From contig NC_080558.1 of NCBI RefSeq assembly GCF_030253575.1, positions 6,458,001 through 6,522,000 of the forward strand: DNA of 64,000 bases. The letters run 5' to 3'. This DNA comes from Rhododendron vialii. Lineage: Eukaryota > Streptophyta > Magnoliopsida > Ericales > Ericaceae. Under the pieces are notes generated by a model. The model saw only the letters and a list, made by a program, of their open reading frames with translations, did not search any database and was not told where the DNA came from. Each line of letters begins with the position of its first letter. The first letter of the stretch is position 1. A program made the translations under genes and the position numbers. This document shows, one piece after another, positions 34,100-46,600 of the stretch.

Positions 34100-34610
34100 C
34101 TCTAAAAATACACATTTTCGAATCAAAATTTTAAATTCCTAGCGGACACATAAATCGAGTTTTGAGAGATGGGATCTGGAGGTGAGTTGCTCGCCCAAAC
34201 AAAAATTAATGCGGTGTTTGGATGAATTTTAAAAAAAAAATTGAGTTTGGTTTTTGGGGAATTTAAAAAAAAAATTGAGTTTGGTTTTTGGGGTAATGAG
34301 TGGAAAGAGAAATAATGTAATAATTTGAGATAGGGGTAATGAGTAGAGAGAAATAGAGAAAGAAATAAGAGTAATGATTGGAGAGTGAAGAGAGAAATGA
34401 AATTAATGATTGAAAGTAGTGGTAATTAGTATTTTTTGAGTCGAGAAATTTTGTTCAAAAAGAAACCAAACAAAGCTTACTCATTTCCATTCAAATTTTG
34501 AAAACACTTCAACATCTTATGAATTGGATCATTCCAATTACAAGCAATACAGAAAGTTTACGTTCACCGCTTTTAATCTTACCGTTCAAAAGTGTTTTGT
34601 TTGGTCTAGA

Positions 34611-35849
34611 TTTTTAAAAGGGAAAAAAACAGAAATGATCCATGTAGTTAAGTGTTTGTGTCAACTTGGTCCCTATAGTTGTAATTGACTCGATTTACTC
34701 TCTATACTTTTCATTTTGTTCCAATTTGGTCCAATTGCTTACTGATGTTAGTTCGCCGTTAGTCCTTTTAAATAAAGGCAAAAATAAGCCAATAAAGACA
34801 AAATTAAGCCAATAAGCCAATTTTTTTGTCTTTATTGAGAAAAATTTGGATTTTGATGGGAATTTTTTACTTTTTAGGTTCCTCTCGTCATGACGAAGCA
34901 ATAATCTCTGAAAATTTACAAAAAATTAACAAATGTGAAAAAAAAATTGAATAAGGACAAAAAAATAAGCCGCTTGACTTATTTAGCCGAACAACCCCTG
35001 AGTTTATGTAATATTTTGATTTTTGGACATGGTTCTTTATCATGTTATCACTTTTGGACATGGTTCTATATGCATTTTCAGTATTATGCAGAAAAATAAG
35101 GCATCTTAGTATTTGTCCAGAAGTTGAACATGTAGAGAATACCAGTGGTTATGTTGCCTCGTGGCTGATAATGAAAATGCTGAATTGGAGGACAACTTAT
35201 TGCAGAAAATTATAACCAAATTTCTTCTCAGGTGCCTCCTTATCAATGGAGAATGGAAGAATGAGCTGTGTTTTGGTTCAGAAGTATATTGGGTAGGCCT
35301 GTGCAAAAAATCTGTCCACCCGCCGACCCGAAAAGTCTCGGGCGGGGTCGAACATGTGGTTCAGACAGGTATGGGTTCATTTTCTGCTACAAATCAGATT
35401 TCGGTTCGGGGTCCGGGTTGGTGTGTTTCTTACCCGACCCCGACCCATTTATAAAGATTAATTCAGTTTTTGGTCGGGCCCAACCCGACCCGACGTAAAG
35501 AATTGGGCTCGCGGACTGTTCTTACCCCTTTTCGGTTCGGTTTGGGGCCTAAAATATTTGTTACCCGACTTGTTGGGTCGGGGTTCGGGGGGCAAACCCG
35601 ACCCGTGCACACCCCTAATATTAGGGTCATAGGGGAATGAGAGAATTACTGTTTTAACCCCAAAAAGGGGGCCATTTGATTTTGCTGTTAAAAGGACTAA
35701 TGGTGAACTAACGGCGGTTAGTAATTGGACCAAGTTGGAACAAAATGAAAAGTACAGAGTGTAAATCGAGCCAATTACAACTACAGGGACCAAGTTGACA
35801 CAAACACTTAACTACAAGGACCATTTCAGTTTTTTTCCCTTTTAAAAAA
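34611..35849. mobile_element. Long terminal-inverted-repeat element
   Basis: Arms of about 160 bp (34,611-34,770 and 35,690-35,849) are inverted copies; both carry the sequence reading TTTAAAAGGGAAAAAAAC inward. No clean TSD was seen. The interior carries part of a MITE of the 38,674 family (34,765-34,998) and a complete hAT-like MITE (35,294-35,617). No transposase frame is present. Confidence 0.7.
35294..35617. mobile_element. hAT-like MITE
   Basis: A 324-bp GC-rich foldback with ends TAGGCCTGTGCA and, inverted, TAGGGGTGTGCA. It is rich in GGGTCGGG-type repeats and is flanked by ATATTGGG (35,286-35,293) and ATATTAGG (35,618-35,625), a 7/8 match to an 8-bp hAT TSD. Confidence 0.75.
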
Positions 35850-36044
35850 CTCTTACACAGAAGAGGTAATTTTTTTAAATCCAAACTATTGATTACCGAA
35901 ACGGATGGTGAGAACGTTGGACGTTGCACTGCTCCATATGATATGACTTAAAAAACTTCCAAGTAGTAGTAGTATGATTTTGTTAGGTAGCGGTTGGTGG
36001 TAGTCACATTTGAGGTACAGTACTATACGTACAAGTTGCAGTAC

Positions 36045-36262
36045 AGACACACTCATGGGTTGTTCTATTGGTTCAGACGGATGTTCAGACTTTTGGAATA
36101 CTGTTCAAAGTTTAAGGTTCGATTTATCACCTGGTGAGTACCCTGAAATAAGTAGGGGCCGTGACTGGTGTGGCCACACTAGTTCCCCCGGAGGTTTGGG
36201 TTGCGTAGTCGGATCCATTAGTGACTTAGCTGTAGGGCTGTTCCTTCGTTAAAAAAAAAAGT
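36045..36262 (+). mobile_element. tRNA-derived SINE
   Basis: Box-A-like GGGTTGTTCTATTGGTTCAG and box-B-like AAGGTTCGATTTATC are followed by a body ending in CCTTCGTT plus ten A residues. TTGCAGTAC occurs on both sides (36,036-36,044 and 36,263-36,271). Confidence 0.65.
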
Positions 36263-36586
36263 TTGCAGTACTGTTACTATCGCGGGTAGTTAATTAGGTA
36301 GGTTAGGTTAACATTTGAGAAGATCAACAATTTTTATTTTAATATATTTGAGTTGATCTTGTTTCTCGAAAAAAAAAAAAAACACAGAAGTTCTTGTGTG
36401 AACTACTCCCTTTTGCTTTTGCATTGGCCCCGCTCCGTTAAAATTCTTATTTTTTAAATACTCATCTACCGTGTTACGAGACAATTCATTTTCTCATAAT
36501 ACATCATATTTAATTCAAAAGGCAAGTCCTCATTTTAATCAATGGGACACACCCAATTATAATGTACTCCTACTATGATAATACTA

Positions 36587-36858
36587 CTCCCTCTGTCCCC
36601 TTTTAAATGTCCTAATTCGTAACTCCAACTTATTAAAAAAACATCATCATTATACCTTTCACATCAATTTTTTCCTCCACTTTCCCTACTTACCCATCAT
36701 CATTACACTTTTTACTCACTAACTTTTCAAAATGGAATCTACTTTTAGGGACAAAATAGACAATGTACCAACTTTTACCCACTAACTTTACCAAATGGAC
36801 ACTTATTAAGGGACAGCCCAAAATGAAATACTGGACTATAATAAAGGGACGGAGGGAG
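36587..36858. mobile_element. Stowaway MITE
   Basis: A 272-bp element with CTCCCTCTGTCCCC at the left, GGGACGGAGGGAG at the right, and TA on each side. These are the standard ends of Tc1/mariner-type Stowaway elements. An element of identical length in the opposite orientation lies at 48,212-48,483. Confidence 0.92.
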
Positions 36859-37498
36859 TATTATTCTCATTCTCTATTCACTTGCAGCCTTATGCATGGG
36901 CTTGAATATTTTATAATTTCGTCTAACAAGGGTGGAACTAAAATTTTGATACGAGGGAATGACCTACGAGACATATTTTGACATGAAAATACAATAAATT
37001 AAATTAGAGAAGTTTTGTGTTTCGATACAGTGACACATTCTCCTCCATCTTGAATTAATTATGGTCAATACAGAATGAAATATATAGACTGTATTTTTTG
37101 TAGACAACTAAAATACCCGTATACTTACTTTTCATCTATAAACTAAATTCAAAATTTTTAAATGCCAATGTAAGAAAACTTGAATTCCTTACTAGATTAA
37201 ACCAAAATTGTTCAAATGTAATAGGTGAACCCTACTACTAATTACATTAATATTACTCACGACATATATAAAATAACAAGCAATTCGAATTTTGATGGGC
37301 TTGGAACTTCGTCGGTCTTTCTAATGACGTTCTAGGAATAAGGCATCACATTCTCGTTCTTTGAATATTTACAACCTTGCTAAACCATTGCTTTTGATTC
37401 GTCTTTCGATACTTTAAACAACATTTTTTGTCAAAAAGAGAAATCATCCAAAGTGGTAAAACTAATGAAAATACTAGTTAGGATTTGAAGTCTGAAAT
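36859..37498. other. Non-coding stretch
   Basis: AT-rich DNA. No gene, RNA or repeat structure was recognised. Confidence 0.4.
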
Positions 37499-37705
37499 GG
37501 GGATGGTGTTGTGCAGTGGTGTGCGCAACACCGTACTGCGCACCTCCAAGCCGTTGGATCGTGCATCCGACAACTTGGATCTTATATTGGTAATATCCGG
37601 CTCTCGATCGTTGGTTGCCGAGATGAGATCTGAGCTGTCGGATGCACGATCCGATGGCTCAGAGGTGCACAACACAGTACTGTACACTTTACAGCACAAC
37701 ACCAA
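37499..37705. mobile_element. GC-rich foldback MITE, copy 1
   Basis: A palindromic element starting GGGGATGGTGTTGTGCAGTG and ending in the inverse of GGTGTTGTGC. It has paired internal arms around CCGTTGGATCGTGCATCCGA. It belongs to the same family as 40,992-41,201. Confidence 0.75.
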
Positions 37706-38673
37706 TACGAAGTCCTTAAAGTTTCAAACCCTTTCCCCATAACTCAATGCTCTAACTTGCTTTGGAAAAATTATTATAGACTTTGAATTTTCGTGAAACT
37801 TGTATGTGGAAATTCTTTAAAAGATGAGTCCTAAAACATTAAAAAGTAAATTCTTAAAAGGTGGCATTTTCTAAAAATAAAAATAAAGGTAGCACGCGTT
37901 TGGTAATTATCACTAAGGAGTTGATCGACTAGAAGCTCAACATGCAGCCAGGGGCATGTTTTCTGACTTTCGGTTCGACATTCATTGGCAACAAAAAAAC
38001 TCTTTAGAGTCGTCATCGAAATAATTAGGGGCGCCGGGGGTGTCGTTTCTCAATTTTAGAAGTTCTTCGACCCAAATATAATTCAATCCAACATATTCCC
38101 AATTGAGAAAGAGAGAATGATCATGAATTAAAGTAGAAAACATTTCGCAATCATTCAAAGCGTAGGGAAATCTCCCAAATTCAAGACAAAAATTAAAATA
38201 GAATATCAAACCATAATCCGCAGCTATTCTTCCGTGATAATTTCAAACTTTATCTTATCTTTAAAACCTTTCCAGGTTTCCCTCGCTTTTCTATATTCTA
38301 GTCCTAGGGCTAATCAAATTCCCAGTTTTATGAGAAATTTTTCAGTACCGAATGGGCACGGCCACGTCATACCTGTGCGTACATCTCGGCAGTTCAAATA
38401 TGTTTTGAACAGCTCAGATTTCTTTGGGTTTGAAAGGGTGTTTTGGAAATTTTGTACTAAAAAAATATCCAAATAAATCTGGGTTGTCCAAAACATGTTT
38501 GGATGGCCAAGATGCGCGCATAGACACCACGTGGCTGTGCCCACACACTGAAAAATTTCTTTAGTACTATTATATATCCAAAACCTAAAATAAAAATAAA
38601 AATAAAAGTGGAAAAAGAGACGGAGTTGGGCAGTAATTGTGATCCTGTGACCTCATTCTACTAAAGAAAATAA

Positions 38674-39028
38674 GGGGTTGTTCGGCTAAATAAGTCAAAT
38701 GGCTTATTTTTTTATCTTTATTCAAAAAAAATCGCATTTGTTAGGTTTTCGTCAATTTTTTGAGGATTATTGTTTCATCATGACAAGAGGAATCTAAAAG
38801 TTTTACGATTGAAATCCATTTTTTTTAATAAAGATGAAAAAATTGGCTTATTTTTGTCTTTATTCAAAAAAATTAGATTTCGATCGTAATTTTTTTACTT
38901 TTTAGATCCCTCTTGTCACGACGAAGCAATAATCCCAAAAAAAAATTGACGAAAAACTAACAAATGCGAAAAAAATTTGAATAAGGACAAAAAAATAAGC
39001 CACTTGGCTTGTTTAGCCAAACAACCCC
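38674..39028. mobile_element. Tourist-like foldback MITE
   Basis: A 355-bp element with ends GGGGTTGTTCGGCTAAA and, inverted, GGGGTTGTTTGGCTAAA, flanked by TAA at 38,671-38,673 and 39,029-39,031. Arms of about 150 bp pair along most of the length. Related fragments occur at 34,765-34,998, and more diverged ones near 52,110 and 62,830. Confidence 0.88.
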
Positions 39029-39187
39029 TAAGTACTTATTTTTTGGATTAAAGATAATGTATTGTGAGACCTGTCTCGCAAAATGAAAAATAAGTATTTA
39101 AAAAATAAGAATCTTAACGGAACGGGTGCCTAAATTCAATTATTCTCATCAGGAATTCTTAGGTCTACCCCCAACTCACGTAAGATT

Positions 39188-39607
39188 GTGGAAAACGCCG
39201 CAGGAGAGACTGTAAGAGTTAGTCCAAGCTTACGAGGTGTGCAAAAGCTGATCCGGAACACTCCGCGTTACCGGAAGAAGAAGGGCTTTTGCCGAGTGAG
39301 CATCACGTGGTATTAGGAGTTCTGAGTTTTGGTGTGATCATGCCTCTCTCTCCAAGCCATCCAACATTGACCCCACCCAACTTAAATCGAAACGTGGAAA
39401 ATGCCGCAGGAGAGACAGCAGGAGTTAGCCCGAGATTACAAAGTGTGCGAAAATTGATCCGAAATATTCTGCATTACCGGAAGAAGAAGAAGGGCTTTTG
39501 CCGAGTGAGAATCACGTGGTGTTATTAGGAGTTTTGGTGTGATCATGCGGTCATGCCTCTCTCTGCATGCCATCCAAACATTGACCCCACCCAACTTAAA
39601 TCGAAAC
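39188..39607. repeat. Tandem duplication, 206/214-bp units
   Basis: Copy 1 spans 39,188-39,393 and copy 2 spans 39,394-39,607. Both start GTGGAAAA(C/T)GCCGCAGGAGA and contain ACCGGAAGAAGAAG and GACCCCACCCAACTTAAATC. Each copy keeps a short frame reading KGFCRVxITW. GC content is higher than in the surroundings, but no protein family was recognised. Confidence 0.85.
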
Positions 39608-39759
39608 GTGGGTGGATCCCGCCACATGCAAATTGCGTGGGGTCCACAAATACCGAAGGCCATTTCCTTGCTGCATTACGAGACGACGGGTGGAGGAATC
39701 ACATGAAACTGGTCACCACGTGGAGTCAAAAGATTTCAAATTTTAATTTTTTTTAAACT

Positions 39760-40990
39760 GCGGACGTGGCTACATTCTATTGGTCATTTGACTTCTCAGT
39801 GAGAGATTATTCAGTGTAATCGTAAGCATTACTGGGGGGCTGTCCAGGTTTTACAGTGTCATGATCATGATATAATTGTATAGCAGGATTTACCAAGTGG
39901 ATTTAAAAAATTAATTTGATTGGTCATCTATCGTCACACTATTTGATCACATTTATTTTTATTATTTAAAAATATGGTTGTTTGTCGATTTACATAATCG
40001 GCTACAAGATAATAATTGCATTTGATCATGTGGTAAGGATTGTCCGATTAACTTGACTTTTTTTTTTACATGTATTAAAAAAATAAACGACTCAAATCAT
40101 TATGCTCGAGATGAAACCCACATAAGTGCACTACAATTCACAGTGCCTGCAGGATATCATGATTGGTTAACGACACGTAAAAACAAAATTAAACTTGATC
40201 TATCGTTAACGGAATCAGAATTAAGTCCTTTTTGGAATAAAAAGTCGACAGTAATTTGGTAGTTGACAAACGTAATTTCATCACGTATAATGCTCCACTA
40301 AGAAACTTTGAATTTTAATGTATTACTATTTCAGACATAACCACAATCGATCCTGTGGCAAACGATGACCAATTAACTCGTCTTTTTTTTTTTATGCGTA
40401 ATATGTCCGGCTAATCCCATAAAAAATAACAATTCAAATCATCATGCTCAATATGAACCACATATAAGTGCGATACAATCTCATGGTGCCTAAAGGATCA
40501 CTAGCTCGGTCAACGATGCGTAAAAATAAAATCAAACTCAAGTTTATCGTGACCGGAAACAAATTAAGTCCCTTTTTGGAATAAAAAGTCGACGGCAATT
40601 TGGTAGCTGATCACTATGTGATTTTATCACGTGTAATAATACTCCACTACGGACTTTAGATTTTAATCTACTACTATTTCAGAGTGAATATTGCGGTTTT
40701 GAACCAAAGATGGTGCTACCATCAAGATTATCGTAACCAATTTTCAAAAAGAAAAAAGAAAGAGATGGTTGGATCATGTCTACCTAAACCAGAAGTTAGA
40801 TCATCCCACTCGTATTTCACTTTATAGTATCGTGTCCACCTAAACTATAATTTTAAAAAATAGTACTCAGAACACGCAACAATGTCGATCCGTCCGTTCG
40901 ACAATTTAACAGTCCAAATCTCATCGCCACCGTGTAACATTTGAGCCGTTTATTGCCGAGATAAAATCAGAACCGCTGGATTACCGAATT
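39760..40990. other. Non-coding stretch with diverged direct repeat
   Basis: About 40,040-40,320 and 40,390-40,660 are diverged direct copies. Both carry an ATCATGCTC-like or ATTATGCTC-like stretch and TTAAGTCC(C/T)TTTTGGAATA followed by AAAAGTCGACGG or AAAAGTCGACAG. No coding content was recognised. Confidence 0.55.
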
Positions 40991-40991
40991 G

Positions 40992-41201
40992 GGGGATGGT
41001 GCTGTGCAGTGGTATGCGCAGCACCGTGCTGTGCCCCTCTGAGCCATTGGATCGGGCATCCGACGGCTCGGATCTCATTTCGGCAATGAATGACTCTCGA
41101 TCGTTAGTTGTCGAGATGAGATCCGAGCCGTCGGATGCACTATTCGACGGCTTGAAGGTGCGCAACACGATGCTGTATGCTGAAGTGCACAACACCAACC
41201 C
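40992..41201. mobile_element. GC-rich foldback MITE, copy 2
   Basis: The same element as 37,499-37,705, with GGGGATGGTGCTGTGCAGTG at its left end and paired arms around GGCATCCGACGGCTCGGATC. Pieces of a third copy flank it at about 40,935 and 41,220, so insertion next to or into an older copy is likely. Confidence 0.75.
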
Positions 41202-41341
41202 AAAATTCTAGATTACTGAACGAACGACTCAGATGGTGCACAACACACCCACCCACACAACACCATCCCCGTTCACACAAGAAGATATCTCATACAAATG
41301 GGGGCATTGTATGGAGAAATCAGACCAAAAAAAAAAAAGAG

Positions 41342-41735
41342 AGGTGCTACTGTGGTACAGATTTCATATCTGTACCAGCGAGTACATATCCCTTTTAGGC
41401 CCGTTTCAGATCCCAAAAAATGATCGGAGCCGCTCATTTTGTTTAAAATATTTTGTTTATGGACCCTACAAAAAAATAAGCTCAATCCGGTATCAATTAG
41501 GGTGTGTACAAAACGTTGAATTTTGTCCCATAATTCAAGCTTGAATTCTAAAGCAAAGTTGGAAGTTTAGTAAACGTTCTTATTGATACTGGATTGAGCT
41601 TATTTTTTGAAAGGACCGTTAGCAAAGTATTTTAAACAAAATGAGCGGCTCCGATCATTTATTTGGGAGCCGAAACGGGCCAAAAGACGTATGTACGTGA
41701 TGTATGTACATGAACATATGTACTCATAGAATTTC
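41342..41735. mobile_element. Large foldback element, family F, copy 1
   Basis: The two halves are inverted copies, including arms with TGATCGGAGCCGCTCATTTT and its complement, folding around a palindromic centre (ATTCAAGCTTGAAT, 41,533-41,546). No coding frame is real. Copies of the same family occur at 62,160-62,552 and, as a half element, at 63,374-63,495. Confidence 0.85.
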
Positions 41736-41739
41736 TGAA

Positions 41740-42500
41740 AAAAATAATTGATTTGATTCTTCAGAGTATAATACACTAACGTGGAAAGGTATGTCTCCAC
41801 ATGGGTAGTGAGGCCATGGCCCTTTTGCCCATATGCTTTTTTAACTTTTCACCTTCTTGGGGAGGAGGTGAATGAAATCCATTGAGCGGCCAATTTTATT
41901 TGAGGATGCAAATTTTAAATTAAAACATGTCAAAATTATAAATTGTAATCCTGTGAATCGATGTGCAATATGCCAAAAATGTTACTGAGTATTATAAATA
42001 CAGAGAGTGTGAAAATCGCAATCCATATAACTATTGTGGATAGCATGAGTTATTGTATCGTGTTTAATTTGATACTCTAAAATAACCACTTTTCATAATC
42101 AATATGTATATCCTTATTGAATTTGATTTGGTACGTAACCTAAAATCATGGAAGACTTTCTTATCGTATTAAACACGATTTTGTCATCCAAAATTAAGCA
42201 TCAAATGAACGTATGACCTATAATTTGATGGTCGAACATTCCATGATAATACGTTAAGTTACCACATTAAACAAGATAGAAATATGGTGAAAACGTTACT
42301 CGAAACTTAGGTAAATGGATAGTACATCCACCAATGGCTATCAACTTATGAAGTAAATGCATCCTATTTTACCTTATGACTCTTTATATTCCATGCAAGG
42401 TGAAAATGGACGTAATCGCACTTACGTTATACTAGATATCTTTCCTTATTTTGCACGGACTTAAAAACTAAAATCATGCAATGTTTTTAGTGACATTAAA
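41740..42500. other. Non-coding stretch
   Basis: AT-rich DNA. Nothing was recognised. Confidence 0.4.
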
Positions 42501-42506
42501 CGGGTC

Positions 42507-42885
42507 TGATATATATATATACACCACGGATCCAGTGAGTGATCCTTTACCAGTCTACCGTGCGGGCCTCTCCTTTCCCGATCGAATTGCAACGATCCGA
42601 GCCGCTCAATGTGTTCAGAACGTGATTTTAAGGGTACCCGCGAGAAATCAGCAAAAAAAATGATCGGGAAGGGCTTGATCCGAGCAGTTTTTTACTGAAC
42701 CGTTCAATAAAAAACTGCTCGGATCAAGCCCTTTCCGATCATTTTTTTTGTTGATTTCTAGCAAGTACCCTTAAAATCACGTTCTGATCACTTTGATCGG
42801 CTCGGATCGTCCCAATTCGATCGGAAAATGGGAGTCCCGCACGGTAAGCCCGTGCGGAATCCCTTAAGGGAACCGGACTATATAT
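42507..42885. mobile_element. Near-perfect foldback element
   Basis: Two arms of about 190 bp pair around a very short loop near 42,700 (AAAAAACTGCTCGGATCAAG on the right arm matches the left arm inverted). TA-rich microsatellite tracts flank both ends. A transcript across it would form a long hairpin. Confidence 0.8.
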
Positions 42886-42930
42886 ATATATATATTTATC
42901 AACAATGAGTCTGATTTTGTCTACCAATTT

Positions 42931-43140
42931 TGCACGTAAATTGCACAAATTTGCAATATTAAGCATAAATTGCAATATTTACGTAAATTACAAATTTACG
43001 TAAATTACAAATTTGCAATATTTACGTAAATTGCAAATTTGCAATATTTGCACAAATTTGCATAAATTACAAATTTGCAATATTTACGTAAATTGCACAA
43101 ATTTGTGCAAATTTGCACACAGGTATATATATATACCTGT
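42931..43140. repeat. Short-period ACGTAAATT/TTTGCA repeat array
   Basis: About 190 bp composed of irregular repeats of AATATTTACGTAAATT and CAAATTTGCA words, themselves near-palindromic. It is followed by a 22-bp palindrome of the form ACAGGTATAT...ATATACCTGT at 43,119-43,140. Confidence 0.8.
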
Positions 43141-43677
43141 GTCAACTGTCAACCACTCACTACGTACATCAATGGCTAATCATGGAGAAGTATGAAAAAA
43201 TGATTTAAAGAGCAATGCTATAGATACATTTGTGACGCATCACATAATACCAACACATCTGACCACCACTACATCACGAAATATAAATATGTTTAGAGTC
43301 GTTCGACATGTATCGGGTGAAGTCTTCAGATTATTTTCAATACATCTGCGTCCGTAGCATTGCTCGTGTGTTATTATACGGGAGCCAAGGAGGACTGCAA
43401 AGCAGGGCATAACTGCCTCACCTAGACGTTTTAAAGCAGGAAAAGGAAAAATTGGAAAAACGCCCAAAAAATCCACATCCCCACATTGGAAGCCCCAAAA
43501 AACCCTCCGCGTTGCTGAGGATACGATACATATACCCAAGCGAAAGAGAGAGGAAACAGCCCCTCCTCTCGCCGCTCTCTCTCTCTAAACAGACGCCCCC
43601 TTTTCTCTCTCTAAACCAAACCAAAGAAAACCCTTTGAGACCCTTTTCTGAACGTTCCATTTTCTTCTCTCTCTGGA

Positions 43678-46600
43678 ATGGAGGCGGAGCGTTTCATGGT
43701 GGACGACCTTCTCAACTTCACCTTGGACGTGTGTGGGGAGGTGGTAGATGACGACGATAATGACAAAAATACCCTCAAACCCCCTCCCTCTTCTTCCCTA
43801 GAGTTGTTGGACCGAAACACCCAGGACCCAGATGAGCTTCCGAGCCTCTCCCCTGTAAGTTCTCTCGAAATCCCCTTTTTTTGCTGAAACTCGGACCGAG
43901 TTCCTCCCGACTCGGGCGAGTCTGCGTGTTTTGTGTTGTTTTAGGGGGGCTGACTCGGCCCTGGTTAGAGTCGACTCGGACGGGTTGGGTCCGAGTAGGG
44001 GTTGTTGGGTGGTGACTCGGCCGAGCCAGAGAGGTGGTTTTTCTCGTGACGAGTCTGAAAGTCCGACATGGGGGCTGTGGCAGTTTCGATATTGAGGGTG
44101 ATATGGAGGGCGGTTTTTGAACGTGTTTTGGCGAGGACGGTTTTGTCCTTGGGAGCCCTAAATATTTGAACCAATAGATGGGATAACGAATGCATGCACA
44201 AGGGTAGTTTAGGCATTTCGATGATTCCGAGGCGCCGTGGACCCCGTATGTCGCAATTACAGCGCGTTGTACGAATAAACGAGACTTTCCCATTTGAAAC
44301 CGATATTTTGTTTGAAAGGACTATAATACCCCTCAATGTCCCATGTCTTTCCCATTTTTATCCCTGTTCTGGAGAAAAGTTCATCTTTATTAGGTACAAA
44401 AAAAAAGCCTAGGAATGTGAAAAGGATAACATTCCCTTCACCACCACCAAAGCCTAATTTCCTTTTTCAAAAAAAAAAACCCCTGAAATTGAGTAAGAAC
44501 CCCACCTCTCCAATACTTTACCAAACCCATTATCAAAAGGAATTTGAGTTGCTTTTTCCTCTCTCAAATTTTCATCTTTATTATCTGGATTCCAAATTTA
44601 ATGTTTTGCCATAACCAAAAATTTACCCCTTTTTTTTCCGAGAGATGCTACATACACTACATAGTTACACTACGCGTTACACTACATTTTATGTGGAGCT
44701 CATTTCAGGTTTTAAAAAAATCCAGAAAAATATTCATAAATTCTAAAATATTATTTTATAGGGCTTTGTAAAAAATTAGTTTCAACGGATATTGGTAAGT
44801 ATTATTTCTAGATTCGTAGTGCCAAAATTGCGCAATTAAGCAAGTTCACCCTTATGAATCCAAAAGTAGTACTTATCGACATTCATTGGAGCTAATTTTT
44901 TATAGGACCCCATAAAACAATATTTTAAAATTTATCGGTATTTTTTTAGATTTTTTTGAGACTCAAAATAAGTTCCGCATAAAATGTAGTGTAACTATGT
45001 AGTGTAAAAAGGTAGTGTACCTATATTTAGTGTTTTTTCCCAGTGGGACCCCGTTCACTAAGGTTCTTATTTAACTATTTATTACTTGTTGTACGAGACA
45101 GGTCATTATCTCTTAATATATCATCTTTAATTCAAATATAAATACTTATTTTAAAAAAAAGACTTATTTTTGTTATTGGAACACATTCAGAATTGGAGCA
45201 AATTACGTCTTAATTTGCCCTTTGTCTTTTTTTTTTCCCCCCTAAGATTAGAAGAAGTTTGGGCTAGTTTGCTCGCACCTGAACTAATTTTGGGGTGAGG
45301 CCCTAAACTTACCGACCAGATAAACCCTTCAATACCCATGGTTTGGATTCGAACATGCGAACTCATGAGGACAAATTTATTACTACCTTTCTCGTGTACA
45401 CCCTGCCAAACCCCCTAGGGGTTATGTGCCCTTTGTCTTTATTAAGAGGCAAAATATGGTGACCCTTTCGTAAAGATGGTGACACACAATCACTAAAATT
45501 ATTTCAATAACTCTACGTGGTCATGTCCTCCTTCAGTGCAAGGGACATGGGTCCTACTGGAATATGACCCTTGTGATTTTGCGGGTTCACAGGCACGTGG
45601 TGTGAAATGATCAAATCCGCAATTCCATGAGTTAAAAAATGAAGAAACATTTAAGAAAAGCATTGATAATATGATAAAGAGAGAGGAAAAATGTGAACCC
45701 TTTGGGAATTCTTTGCCCTATTTGCTTCATTGACAGTACTCCTATGACTTGGTGAAAGTAGAGGAAATCAATGCATGGAGTGGTTGGGTTGGTCCTTGGA
45801 GCTCCTAGCTCAATGCTTGGGTTCAAGTCCTCATAGTAGCTTGGCGTGCTAAACGTACTCTTCCATTCCTGTAGCATGCGATAGGATTTAAGCTTCGGTC
45901 CCGGCATGCGATAGGATTTAAGCTTCGGTCCCGGCATACGGCTTAGGTGCATAAGTACCTATTGATGGAAAAATTATTCAGTTGAGGAAAGCTACGACAC
46001 AACTCTAGACACAACTGCGTCCGAAGCTGTTCGATGCACATGGGTACACATGCATAGAACAGCTTTGGATGCATTTTTGTCCGGAGTTGTGTTTGTAGAC
46101 TTTTTTTTATTCAATGCGCCCGGGGGTACCGCCACAGCCATAGGCTCCTTTTTTACCTCACATTTGTTGTGGGGCCTAAGACAAGTGTGTAGGCCCCATC
46201 TAAATGTGTGGCGGAAAATGGGTTAGGGCACCATTTGGCAGTGTCCCAGGACACTTAATAATCTCTCAATTCTCTCCTATTGATGACTATGTGGTGCTTA
46301 GGGCAATATTGCATTACATGACGCACATGTGGAGTAGCCTTATTGCATATTTATTTCTGTAAATGAGGAAAAAGAGTTTTGAGTTGTTTGCCTGTGGCTA
46401 TTTGGCTTTGGAACCATTAACATGTGCCTTCATATATCGGTTGAATTGAGTTTCATCGAAGAATTTGTGCTGAACCATTTGTTTTCCCCATATCAGGAAT
46501 CTGCAGAGGAAGAGCTAGAATGGTTGTCGAACAAAGACGCATTTCCAGCAGTCGAGACGTGCTTTGAACTTCTCCCGGACCACCCTGGCATTGTCCTGAA

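Noticed and set aside
35161..35793. Several overlapping frames of about 75-110 codons on both strands
   Set aside because: They fall inside a GC-rich foldback MITE, whose inverted repeats create open frames on both strands.
42931..43120. CRISPR-like repeat array
   Set aside because: The repeats are overlapping AT-rich words without unique spacers, in a plant nuclear genome.
43965..44336. 123-codon minus-strand frame in the GATA intron
   Set aside because: Intron sequence rich in GACTCGG words. No homology was recognised and the splice pattern of the GATA gene explains the locus.
45985..46095. Short inverted repeat as a possible microRNA hairpin
   Set aside because: The arms have many mismatches and the sequence resembles small foldback repeats nearby. 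Nothing supports a microRNA.
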